A DNA stretch of 64,000 nt from Pararhizobium sp. (GTDB taxonomy: Bacteria > Pseudomonadota > Alphaproteobacteria > Rhizobiales > Rhizobiaceae), in assembly GCA_017794825.1 (NCBI GenBank), contig CP051237.1, positions 1,860,001 to 1,924,000 of the forward strand, read 5' to 3'. Positions within the stretch are counted from its first letter, which is position 1; every line of letters begins with the position of its first letter. A model generated the notes under the pieces. The model had not been told where the DNA came from, searched no databases, and saw nothing but the letters and a program-made list of their open reading frames with translations. Position numbers and translations under genes: made by a program. Shown here one piece after another: positions 8,371-16,377 of this stretch.

Positions 8371-8450
8371 AAGGCGAGCCTAGAACGGCGGTCGTCGCAG
8401 GACAGCGACAACGCGAAATCAATCAAACCACACTTGCAAAGGACCACACC

Positions 8451-9032
8451 ATGACAACCGAAACCAGCACCAGGCCCGCCAAGGTCGCCATGAACGGCGT
8501 CGACGTTCCGACGCTTCTGGCCACGATCGGCGCAGTCGGCGAAACGCGGGAGCTCGCCAAATTCACCTTCCGCGCCAAGGGCGACTGGATCAATGGCGCC
8601 CACAGCCGGGTCTCCATGCGGAGCTATTTCGGCGCCGGCGCCGAACAGGATCGCGAGCGGACCATGACGGTCGACGCCGACCACACGACGGTGCTCTGCG
8701 GCGACGACGAAGGCCCCACTCCGGTGGAACTGCTGCTTGCCGCTCTGTCGGCCTGCATCACGGCCGGAATCGGCAACATCGCATCCGCCCGCCAGATCAA
8801 GCTGAACTCCGTCGAGACGACCGTTGAAGGCGACATCGACGTGCAGGGCATTCTTGGCCTCAACGACGAAGTGCGCAACGGCTTCAGCGGCATTCGCGCC
8901 ACGTTCAAGATCAGCGGCGACGCATCTGCCGAACAACTGCGCAAGATCGTCGAACAGTCGATCGCCCGCTCGGCCGTTTTCGACGTGCTGACCAACGGCG
9001 TTCCCGTCGACATCGTCGCCCAGACCGCCTGA
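8451..9032 (+). CDS. OsmC-family protein
   Basis: A 193-residue OsmC/Ohr-like protein. The family includes thiol peroxidases that reduce organic hydroperoxides using two cysteines. Here Cys83 (TVLCGDDEGPTP) and Cys102 (LSACITAG) are present; the second lies on the long central helix in the family's LLAALSAC context. The first lies earlier than in classical Ohr, so peroxidase activity is not certain. The start at 8451 is chosen for AAAGGA 7 bp upstream; a longer frame exists but is unsupported. It is the first gene of a run with the flavoprotein and MetA-like genes, preceded by GAAAC element E. Confidence 0.87.
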   Translation: MTTETSTRPAKVAMNGVDVPTLLATIGAVGETRELAKFTFRAKGDWINGAHSRVSMRSYFGAGAEQDRERTMTVDADHTTVLCGDDEGPTPVELLLAALSACITAGIGNIASARQIKLNSVETTVEGDIDVQGILGLNDEVRNGFSGIRATFKISGDASAEQLRKIVEQSIARSAVFDVLTNGVPVDIVAQTA

Positions 9033-9099
9033 CGACAAGACCGGCGGGCGCGTCCGGCGCCCGCCGCAACTCCCCTTCACCGCCAACGGAGCAAATCCC

Positions 9100-10353
9100 G
9101 TGTCATTCCGCAGCGACGTCGTCATCATTGGAGCAGGACAGGCCGGCCTCGCCATAAGCCGCTGCCTGACCGGCCTCGGCATCGATCATGTCCTGATCGA
9201 ACGCGGCCGTGTCGGCGAGCGCTGGCGCAGCGAGAGATGGGACTCGCTGCGTCTTCTGACGCCCAACTGGATGAGCAGATTGCCGGGACATCTCTATTCG
9301 GGCGACGACCCGAACGGTTTCATGCATTGCCGGGACGTCATCCGGATGCTCGAGGACTATCGACACGCCTTCGCCGCCCCTGTCATGACCGGCGCCCGCG
9401 TCAGGCAACTCTGCGAATCGGCCGGCGGCTACCGGATCGCCACGGACAGGGGCGAATGGTTCGCGCGTACGGTCGTTATCGCCACAGGCGCATGCGACAA
9501 ACCTTTCATTCCGGCCATAGCCAACTGCATGACGGACCGGATCCTGCATCTTGCGCCTTCCGATTATAAAAATGCGGACCATCTGCCGAAAGGCGGAGTG
9601 CTGGTCGTCGGGGCTTCGGCGTCCGGCATCCAGCTTGCCGAAGAAATCCACCGTTCAGGCCGCAAAGTCGCAATCTCGACCGGCCGGCACGTGTCGGTCC
9701 CGCGCAGCTATCGCGGCCGCGACATCACGGAATGGCTCGACCTCTGCGGCTTCCTTTCCGACCCGCGCCGGCCCGACGCCGACCCGCAACAGATAGCAAG
9801 ACAGCCTTCACTGCAATTGATCGGCAGCGACGACCGCCGCTCCATCGGCCTTTCCGAGCTTTCTCAACAAGGCATTCGAATTCTCGGACGCGCCATAAAC
9901 GCCGAGGACCGGCACATGCAGTTCGCGGCCGATCTCGATACGGAGTGCGCGGCCGCCCGGGAACGCCGGCATCGACTGCTCGCGCGCATCGACGCCCATG
10001 TCGCCGACAACACGATAGAAGCGCCGGAAGATCCCGCTGCTTGGGAATGCGGATATGTGCCTGACAATCCCGCAGGGTGGCTCGACTTGAAGGCCGAGGG
10101 AATCGAAACCGTCATCTGGGCGACCGGCTATCGCCGTGACTATTCCTGGATGCAGGTTCCGGTGCTCGATCGCCACGGCGAAATCGAAAACACATTCGGC
10201 GCCACAGCCGCGCCCGGCCTGTTCGCGCTTGGCCTGCCCTTCATGCGGCGTCGCGCGTCGACATTCATCGACGGCGTTGGCCGCGACGCCGAATATCTGG
10301 CTCCGCTCATCGCGAAGCAACTCAACCATCCGGCCGGTTCGCTGGCCGCGTGA
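9100..10353 (+). CDS. flavin-dependent monooxygenase/oxidoreductase
   Basis: A 417-residue FAD- and NAD(P)-binding protein starting at GTG. The FAD Rossmann motif is VVIIGAGQAGLAISRCL (residues 6-22) and the second dinucleotide fold is VLVVGASASGIQLAEEI (about 167-183). The ATGYRRDYSWM segment near residue 343 is the C-terminal ATG motif of flavin monooxygenase and CzcO-like enzymes. The strict FxGxxxH motif is represented only loosely by ILHLAPSDYK. It probably hydroxylates or oxidises a small molecule. It lies 67 bp after osmC and 10 bp before the MetA-like gene, so all three are probably co-transcribed. Confidence 0.88.
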   Translation: MSFRSDVVIIGAGQAGLAISRCLTGLGIDHVLIERGRVGERWRSERWDSLRLLTPNWMSRLPGHLYSGDDPNGFMHCRDVIRMLEDYRHAFAAPVMTGARVRQLCESAGGYRIATDRGEWFARTVVIATGACDKPFIPAIANCMTDRILHLAPSDYKNADHLPKGGVLVVGASASGIQLAEEIHRSGRKVAISTGRHVSVPRSYRGRDITEWLDLCGFLSDPRRPDADPQQIARQPSLQLIGSDDRRSIGLSELSQQGIRILGRAINAEDRHMQFAADLDTECAAARERRHRLLARIDAHVADNTIEAPEDPAAWECGYVPDNPAGWLDLKAEGIETVIWATGYRRDYSWMQVPVLDRHGEIENTFGATAAPGLFALGLPFMRRRASTFIDGVGRDAEYLAPLIAKQLNHPAGSLAA

Positions 10354-10363
10354 AGGAAAGATC

Positions 10364-11281
10364 ATGACCTTATTCGTTCCGCAGGGTTTCGCCGCAATCC
10401 GTGAACTGGTTTCGGAAGGATGCCCGCTGATTGCCGGGCATCCGGACCGGACCCTTCGCATCGGGCTTCTCAACCTGATGCCGAAGAAGAAGATCGCCGA
10501 GCGCCAGTTCGCCCGGCTGCTTTCGGCCGACAGTCGCAATATCGAACTGGCGCCGCTGCATATGGCCAGTCATCAGGCGCGCCATTGCCCGACCTTCTAC
10601 CTGAACAGGGTCTATCGGCCGGCGACGATCGGAACGATCGCGAGACTGGACGGTCTGATCGTGACCGGCGCGCCGATCGAGCATCTGGAGTTCTGCGATG
10701 TCGACTATTGGCGACAGCTGGCCGCGATCCTGGATTTCGTGCGCGCTTCGCATATGCCGGCGCTCTTCATCTGCTGGGCAGCGCAGGCGGCTCTCTACCG
10801 TTGCTACGGAATCGCCAAGAAGCCGCTGGAAGAGAAGGCTTTCGGCGTCTTTCCCCAACACATCATCGAATCCGGATCGGAAATTGCCGCCGGTCTCGGC
10901 CCGGTGTTTCCGACACCGGTGTCGCGCCATACGACCGTCGAGCCTCTCGACATTCTGAAGCATCCAAGATCATTGAAACTGGTCGCTGGTTGCGACCAGA
11001 CGGGCCCGGCGCTGGTGGAAGACCGGATGACCCGGTCCGTCTACATGTTCAATCATCTCGAGTACGAAGTGGACACGCTTCACAAGGAATATCGTCGCGA
11101 CCGGCTGTTGGGACATAGTATCGGAGAGCCGTTGGATCACTGTAATGTTGCAAGCACCGGAAAAATCGGCGAAATAACATGGGGAACTACAGCACGCCGC
11201 TTTTTCACCAACTGGCTCGACAGAGTCGCGGTGCACGCCTGTCTCGCGCACCGGATCAAGACAGACAGGAAGGTTGCCTGA
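10364..11281 (+). CDS. homoserine O-acyltransferase (MetA-like), probably acetyl-CoA-specific
   Basis: A 305-residue member of the MetA homoserine transacylase family, which activates homoserine for methionine synthesis. Catalytic Cys137 lies in FICWAAQAALYRCYG; His231 and Glu233 lie in FNHLEYEVDTL. Glu106 in TGAPIEHLEF occupies the acyl-CoA-selecting position, where Glu goes with acetyl-CoA and Gly with succinyl-CoA in characterised homologues. The ATG follows the flavoprotein stop by 10 bp. The usual LNLMP motif is present, but the next stretch (KKKIAERQFARLL) diverges slightly. No SAM riboswitch precedes it, unlike metZ in this window, so it may serve a side pathway. Confidence 0.88.
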   Translation: MTLFVPQGFAAIRELVSEGCPLIAGHPDRTLRIGLLNLMPKKKIAERQFARLLSADSRNIELAPLHMASHQARHCPTFYLNRVYRPATIGTIARLDGLIVTGAPIEHLEFCDVDYWRQLAAILDFVRASHMPALFICWAAQAALYRCYGIAKKPLEEKAFGVFPQHIIESGSEIAAGLGPVFPTPVSRHTTVEPLDILKHPRSLKLVAGCDQTGPALVEDRMTRSVYMFNHLEYEVDTLHKEYRRDRLLGHSIGEPLDHCNVASTGKIGEITWGTTARRFFTNWLDRVAVHACLAHRIKTDRKVA

Positions 11282-11378
11282 CTAAGCGGTTGTGGTGGAA
11301 ACTGTTGACGTGATTGGCGGATGTGCTTCCATCCGCAGCGCGGCAATGGATTTCGACCATCGAGCAAAGGCGCCAGAT

Positions 11379-11738
11379 ATGTCGGACAGAACGCTCTTCG
11401 AGAAATACGGTGGATTTGCAAGTGTGAGCAAGGTGGTGCTCGCCTTCTACGATACCTTGCTCGACAGCGACGAGATCGGCCCGTTTTTCGACGATGTCGA
11501 CATGTCGCGCATGGTGGACCACCAGACCAAGTTCATATCGTCGCTGCTCGGCGGACCTGCGTCCTATACGGACGTGCAGCTCCGCCAGTTCCACAGAAAC
11601 CTGGATATCACCAACGCCCATTTCGACGAACTGAAGGTCGTGTTGGAGGAGACGCTCGCCAATCACGGTTTCGAACCGGAGGATATCCAGACTGCGCTTG
11701 ACGCCATCGAGGCGCGTAGAGAGCTGATTGTGGATTAG
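11379..11738 (+). CDS. truncated haemoglobin (group I-like)
   Basis: A 119-residue 2-on-2 globin that binds haem and a gas ligand such as O2 or NO. Residues seen: LFEKYGG at the start of helix A/B, Tyr24 in AFYDTLLDS (B10 position), DHQTKFISSLLGGP (E helix), proximal His72 in QFHRNLDITNAHFDEL (F8), and the conserved HFD. The start at 11379 follows AAAGG; an in-frame ATG at 11346 is possible. Its stop lies 3 bp before the cyclase ATG, so the two are very probably translated together. This suggests the globin is a detached sensor or ligand-handling partner of the cyclase. Confidence 0.88.
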   Translation: MSDRTLFEKYGGFASVSKVVLAFYDTLLDSDEIGPFFDDVDMSRMVDHQTKFISSLLGGPASYTDVQLRQFHRNLDITNAHFDELKVVLEETLANHGFEPEDIQTALDAIEARRELIVD

Positions 11739-11741
11739 TCA

Positions 11742-12794
11742 ATGTCAATCGAAGCCATCAACGAACAGCTGCTGCGCGCCATCGGAGTAGGGGTCGCCCT
11801 GCTTGGCAGGAAAACCCTGCAGTTTCATTTCCACAACGACACTTTCGAGGAATGGTTCGGCGACCCGAACGGATCGGCGACCCTGCAGGACATGTTTACC
11901 GATTTCGACGTCGCGGAACTCAACAAGAACCTGAACGAGACGGGTCGCTACACGACCGAGGTCAAGTTCAAGAAAAAGCGGCGAACCATGGTGATCGCAC
12001 TGGATTTCACCGCAACCGAGGAACGCGAGCCGGAAATCGCCGTGCTCGTTTGCCAGAACATCACCCGCATACGGGAACTGGAATCGATGATCGATTCCTA
12101 TTCTATGATGGTCGAGCGCAATACCCGCGAGATCAAGCGCGAGAAGGAACAGGTGGAAAAACTGCTGCTGAACCTGATGCCGCGCTCCGTCTACGAGGAA
12201 TACAAGACCTTCGGGGTCGTCACGCCGCAGCTCTACGAACCGGTTTCGGTTCTGATGCTGGATTTCGTCGGCTTTTCGGAAACCGTGACGACGCTCGACC
12301 CCAGCGTTACCGTGACAGAACTCAACGACATTTACAGCTCATTCGACCGGATCGGCGAGCAGTTCGGCTGCGAGCGCATCAAGACGATCGGCGACGCCTA
12401 TATCACGGTCGCGGGACTGCCCGATCCGACGCCGGACCATGCCCGCGCCACGGCCAATGCCGCAATCCGTTTCGTGCGTTATCTGGAGCGGCGCAACGCC
12501 AGCCATCCGCACCAATGGCAATGCCGCATCGGGCTCGGCACCGGCTCCGTTGTCGGTTCCGTCGTCGGCATTCAGAAATATGTCTACGATATTTTCGGAC
12601 CGGCGGTGGTTCACGCCACCATGCTCCAGAGTTTCTCCGAGCCGATGCAGATCAGTGTCCAGGACGAAATGGCGCGCGCCCTCAGCGAGCAGTTCGAACT
12701 CGAGAATATCGGCGAAAAGTCGATTTCCGGCATGCCGGACCAGCCGGTGTGGCGACTTCTGGACAACCGCAAGGGCATTTCAGCCACGGGATGA
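11742..12794 (+). CDS. class III nucleotide cyclase with N-terminal PAS-like domain
   Basis: A 350-residue cytoplasmic protein: a PAS-like region (residues 1-110), a long charged helix (110-142, probable signalling coiled coil), then a class III cyclase domain (about 160-345). Metal-binding Asp174 (LMLDFVGFSE) and Asp218 (IKTIGDAYI) are present. Lys214 and Asp283 (YVYDIFG) match the adenine-selecting pair. At the usual Asn and Arg transition-state positions (family pattern GDxVNxAxR) the sequence reads GPAVVHATM, giving Val290 and Met294. Catalysis may therefore be weak or altered. It directly follows the truncated haemoglobin gene. Confidence 0.88.
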   Translation: MSIEAINEQLLRAIGVGVALLGRKTLQFHFHNDTFEEWFGDPNGSATLQDMFTDFDVAELNKNLNETGRYTTEVKFKKKRRTMVIALDFTATEEREPEIAVLVCQNITRIRELESMIDSYSMMVERNTREIKREKEQVEKLLLNLMPRSVYEEYKTFGVVTPQLYEPVSVLMLDFVGFSETVTTLDPSVTVTELNDIYSSFDRIGEQFGCERIKTIGDAYITVAGLPDPTPDHARATANAAIRFVRYLERRNASHPHQWQCRIGLGTGSVVGSVVGIQKYVYDIFGPAVVHATMLQSFSEPMQISVQDEMARALSEQFELENIGEKSISGMPDQPVWRLLDNRKGISATG

Positions 12795-12807
12795 CGCGTT
12801 ATGGCTT

Positions 12808-14547
12808 TCAGACCAGATCGCTGCCGACGCCGTGATGCACCCGAAACACGTTTCCCGGATCGTATTTGCGCTTGATTGCAAGCAGTCGGCTGTAGTGCGG
12901 TCCGTATAGCGCCTGTTTCCAGCCCTCTTCGAAAAAGTCGCATTCGTTGAGATACGCGCCGCCTCCTGGAGTCGCCTCGCGCAGCAACTCCATGGCGGAT
13001 GAGATGCGGCGGGCCTTTTCGCGTCCACTGTCGATATCGGGCTCATGGTCCGGCATGTCCGGATAGCGCCCTGATTGGCGCGTGGCGGAAATGACGAGGG
13101 CGCCGGCTTCGAGCGCGGCAGGGTGAATGGCCGTCTCCCTCTCGCGCTCCATCACCTCGGCCGGAACGCCGGCCAGGCCCTTGTTGACATGCAGGCTCAG
13201 GCTTGCGAACCGCGACGCCTGCAGGAACAACGTCGCGAGTTTGCTTGGATTTTCGAACAGCTTCAGAGGAATCCAGCGCGACTGATAGGCATCGATGAAG
13301 GCGGCCGCTTCTCCGCTGTTCGATTTCCACCAGAAATGATCGGGCACTGCGCCCGGCAGTTCGTCGATGACGATGAAATCCGGGTCCGTTTCCTTCCAGT
13401 AAGCGATATTCCAAAGATCCTTGAAGGGATGGCTTTGATACGCCATTTCACTTGTGAAAACGCCCGGATGATGCGCCAGCCTGTCGAGCAGCGGCCGCCA
13501 GACGGCTTTGGCCTCCTCGACGCTCATATCGAGCCACGTCATGAAGATGTCGACCGAGTTGTCCGGATTGACCCTGATCTGTTCGCCCCAGTGGGGATTG
13601 TTCAGATGATCGGGAAAGAAGTCGAACAGCAACTTCAAGAGCTGGTGGAAGGCAAGGTCTCCGTCAGCCTTCAGACTGCCCTGCACGAGACCCATGGTTT
13701 CAGGCATGTCATGGGTGCGGTAGAACACCTTCGTGACGATGCCGAAGGTGGAGCCGCCTCCACCGCGCAGCGCCCAGAACAGATCCTCGTTCTGGTGGGC
13801 GTTCGCCGTCAGTATTTCACCGTCCGCGGTCACGACCTCATATTGCAGCACACCGCCGGCGCCTGATCCGAATCGTTTGGAGAAACTGCCGTAACCGCCG
13901 CCCTGGACGAAGCCTCCGGCGGCGCCGACGCTGGTGCAGCCGCCGCCCTGAACATAACGGCCATTGGCGCTTGCCGCCTGGTACACGTCGACCCAGAGCG
14001 CGCCGGCTTCGGCGCTGATCGCCGGCAGAGCCTCGACGTCTTTTGACGCGCTTTCCGGTTTGAAGCTCTTGATGAACGTCACATCCCGCATGTTCACGGT
14101 CCAGACCAGCAGGGAATCGGGAGCGCAATTGCGGCCGAGATAATCATGTCCGGCGCCCTTGACGACCAGTTTGACCCCGTTGTCGCGGGCAAAGTTGACA
14201 GCCGCCGCGATATCCTTCGCCGAGTTCGCGGCGACCGCATAGGGGCTGACGACCGATGTCCAGGCGTCAAGCCATCCGTTCGTCTGCGTGGCGCCCGCAT
14301 GACGCTGGGCGAAAAACGGGTTCTTCAGGTTCGCCAGCATTGCCGAACAGTCTTCTCCGGCGGCGTCGATCGCGCAGGCTTCGAACGGAGACGGGACCGG
14401 CAGAAGCCGGCCGCCGACCTCCTTGGAAAGCGCAGCCCAAACGTCCGCCTCCGGCCATTCGGACGCTCCTGCCGGAAGGAGCCCGAGCATCGTTGCACCC
14501 GACAGGCTCGCAACGCCGTTCATGAGGGTTCTGCGTGTGAGGCGCAT
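12808..14547 (-). CDS. Tat-exported FAD-linked oxidoreductase, BBE-like
   Basis: A 579-residue flavoenzyme of the berberine-bridge/oligosaccharide-oxidase type. The N-terminus has a twin-arginine signal (LTRRTLMNG, hydrophobic stretch, cut near GASE). The FAD_binding_4 domain shows KGAGHDYLGR, whose His normally links covalently to FAD, and GGGCTSVGAAGGFVQGGGYG, whose Cys matches the second covalent attachment site. The C-terminal BBE segment YLNECDFFEEGWKQALYG and YDPGNVFRVHHGVG is intact. AAAAGGAG lies just before the ATG at 14547. It converges on the cyclase gene. Likely a periplasmic carbohydrate or alcohol oxidase; substrate unknown. Confidence 0.9.
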   Translation of the reverse strand: MRLTRRTLMNGVASLSGATMLGLLPAGASEWPEADVWAALSKEVGGRLLPVPSPFEACAIDAAGEDCSAMLANLKNPFFAQRHAGATQTNGWLDAWTSVVSPYAVAANSAKDIAAAVNFARDNGVKLVVKGAGHDYLGRNCAPDSLLVWTVNMRDVTFIKSFKPESASKDVEALPAISAEAGALWVDVYQAASANGRYVQGGGCTSVGAAGGFVQGGGYGSFSKRFGSGAGGVLQYEVVTADGEILTANAHQNEDLFWALRGGGGSTFGIVTKVFYRTHDMPETMGLVQGSLKADGDLAFHQLLKLLFDFFPDHLNNPHWGEQIRVNPDNSVDIFMTWLDMSVEEAKAVWRPLLDRLAHHPGVFTSEMAYQSHPFKDLWNIAYWKETDPDFIVIDELPGAVPDHFWWKSNSGEAAAFIDAYQSRWIPLKLFENPSKLATLFLQASRFASLSLHVNKGLAGVPAEVMERERETAIHPAALEAGALVISATRQSGRYPDMPDHEPDIDSGREKARRISSAMELLREATPGGGAYLNECDFFEEGWKQALYGPHYSRLLAIKRKYDPGNVFRVHHGVGSDLV

Positions 14548-14828
14548 GGATGCTCCTTTTCCTGTCCGCATCGTAACCGGCGAAGCTAACTATCTGATAA
14601 ATATCCGGAAGCCGTCCCCGATCTTCGCCACCAGGCTACCACAGGAATGACTGCCGGCAAACCATGACCATATTTTCGATAAACGGCGCCGGCGCCATTT
14701 ATGTGCGCTCTACCCTTGTTGGAGATTGAGAGCAGGACATGCAACTCCGGGCGCGGGACACGCGGGAGGGGATACGTTCGCCGCAACAGCAGCGAAAAAA
14801 TGAAAACCGGAAAGCGGGACTGACTGCC
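14548..14828. other. intergenic region, nothing recognised
   Basis: 281 bp between the start of the flavoenzyme gene and the end of livF, both on the minus strand. Apart from the flavoenzyme's ribosome-binding site and presumably its promoter, no gene, hairpin with T-run or repeat was seen. Confidence 0.5.
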
Positions 14829-15548
14829 TCAGATCGCCAGGTACTCGTTGCGCAGGTCCTCATTGTCGAGGACCTCGCGCGCGCTGCCGGAAAAGACGAC
14901 TTCTCCCATGTCGACGATCACCGCCTTGTCGGCGAGCTTGAGGGCCGCCACGGCGTTCTGTTCGACGATGATGGTCGTGATGCCCAGTTCCTTGATCTGC
15001 CGCACGATCGATTCGATCTCCTGGACGATGACGGGAGCCAGACCTTCATAGGGTTCGTCAAGGAGAAGCAGCTTGACCTCGCGGGCCAGCGCCCGGGCGA
15101 CCGCGAGCATCTGCTGCTCGCCGCCGGACAGGGTGGTGCCGATCTGGCTGCGGCGCTCCGCCAACCGCGGGAAATGCTCGTAAATGCGTTCGAGCTCCCA
15201 GCCTTTCGGCTCGGCGACCTGCGACAGGATCAGGTTTTCCTCGACCGTCAGGCCTCCAATGATGCGCCTGTCTTCCGGTACGAGCTGGATGCCGCGTTGC
15301 GCCGCCTGCCAGGCCTTCTTGTCGTGAAGGCTTTCGCCGTTGATATAGATTTCGCCCCGCTGCAGGGCCGGGTCGTCAACCCGCGCGATGGTGCGCAATG
15401 TCGAGGTCTTTCCGGCGCCGTTGCGGCCAAGCAATGCGAGAATCTCGCCCTCGTTCAGTTCAAGCGAAATGCCCTGAACGATGTAGGATTCGCCGTAGTA
15501 GGAATGTATGTCCCTGACGCTGAAAAAAGACTGGCCGGTTTCCGACAT
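14829..15548 (-). CDS. livF: branched-chain amino acid-type ABC ATPase LivF
   Basis: A 239-residue ATPase, second of two in a LivHMGF-type importer. Walker A is LLGRNGAGKTSTLRTI, signature LSGGEQQMLAVARAL, Walker B LLLLDEPYEGLAPVI, and the switch His is replaced by Gln in VEQNAVAALKLADKA, as is usual for LivF. The start at 15548 gives the normal family length and has GGGACGGAAG upstream; an ATG at 15602 would add 18 residues and nearly touch the livG stop. Last gene of a five-gene operon. The ligand is set by the binding protein and may be an amino acid, amide or aromatic acid. Confidence 0.9.
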   Translation of the reverse strand: MSETGQSFFSVRDIHSYYGESYIVQGISLELNEGEILALLGRNGAGKTSTLRTIARVDDPALQRGEIYINGESLHDKKAWQAAQRGIQLVPEDRRIIGGLTVEENLILSQVAEPKGWELERIYEHFPRLAERRSQIGTTLSGGEQQMLAVARALAREVKLLLLDEPYEGLAPVIVQEIESIVRQIKELGITTIIVEQNAVAALKLADKAVIVDMGEVVFSGSAREVLDNEDLRNEYLAI

Positions 15549-15603
15549 TGAAACTTCCGTCCCCTGGAACTGGGTCTCATTGGTATCTGTTCTCGTCAAC
15601 ATG

Positions 15604-16365
15604 TCAATGCGCCCCACCCAGATAGGCTTCCTGCACAACCGGGTTGCCCTTGATTTCCTCGGGCTTTCCGGAAGCAATGATCCGGCCTTGCGCGAGCACG
15701 GAAATCCGGTCGGCGAGCGAGAACACCACATGCATGTCGTGCTCGATGATGACCTTGGTCATGCCGCGCTGCTTGATTGTCTTCAGAAGATCGACCGTCC
15801 GGTTCGTATCATGCCGGGACATGCCGGCCGTCGGTTCGTCGAGCAGCAGAAGTTTCGGCTTCTGGATCAGGCACATGGCCAGCTCCAGCCGGCGCTTGTC
15901 TCCGCGCGACAACGATCCGGCTTCCGTGTCCTTGAACGCGGCGAGGCCGACGTCTTCCAGGTTCTTCTCAGCCTCGGCGCGAATGTCTCCCTCAAGACGA
16001 AGCTTTCTGAAGGGGCGCAGTCTGAAGGCGCCGTCGCGGCTTGCAAAGGCCGGGATCATGACGTTGTCGAGCAGCGACAGGTCGGGAAAGATCTCGGGCG
16101 TCTGGAACACGCGCGAGACCCCGAGCTGGTTGATCTCGTAAGGCGTGTGGCTGTCGAGAACTTCGCCGTCGAAGACCACGTGTCCCTTGTCGGGCTTGAT
16201 GCGTCCGACGCAGACGTTCAGCAGGGTCGACTTGCCGGCGCCGTTCGGCCCGATGATGGCGTGGATCTCGCCCTCGTCGACCCGCAGATCGACATCGCTG
16301 AGCGCGCGCAGACCGCCGAAATTCTTGTGGACGTCGGCGACGTGGAGAACTGCATTAGCGACCAT
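15604..16365 (-). CDS. livG: branched-chain amino acid-type ABC ATPase LivG
   Basis: A 253-residue ATPase with Walker A IIGPNGAGKSTLLNV, signature SLSRGDKRRLELAMCL (SRGD replaces the usual SGGQ, a common LivG variation), Walker B LLLLDEPTAGMS and IIEHDMHVVFSLADR. The C-terminus has the LivG-type extension (NPVVQEAYLGG), which contacts the permease loops. It follows livM by 12 bp and precedes livF, so it is one subunit of the same heterodimeric importer at the inner face of the membrane. Confidence 0.92.
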   Translation of the reverse strand: MVANAVLHVADVHKNFGGLRALSDVDLRVDEGEIHAIIGPNGAGKSTLLNVCVGRIKPDKGHVVFDGEVLDSHTPYEINQLGVSRVFQTPEIFPDLSLLDNVMIPAFASRDGAFRLRPFRKLRLEGDIRAEAEKNLEDVGLAAFKDTEAGSLSRGDKRRLELAMCLIQKPKLLLLDEPTAGMSRHDTNRTVDLLKTIKQRGMTKVIIEHDMHVVFSLADRISVLAQGRIIASGKPEEIKGNPVVQEAYLGGAH

Positions 16366-16377
16366 GACGATTTCTCC

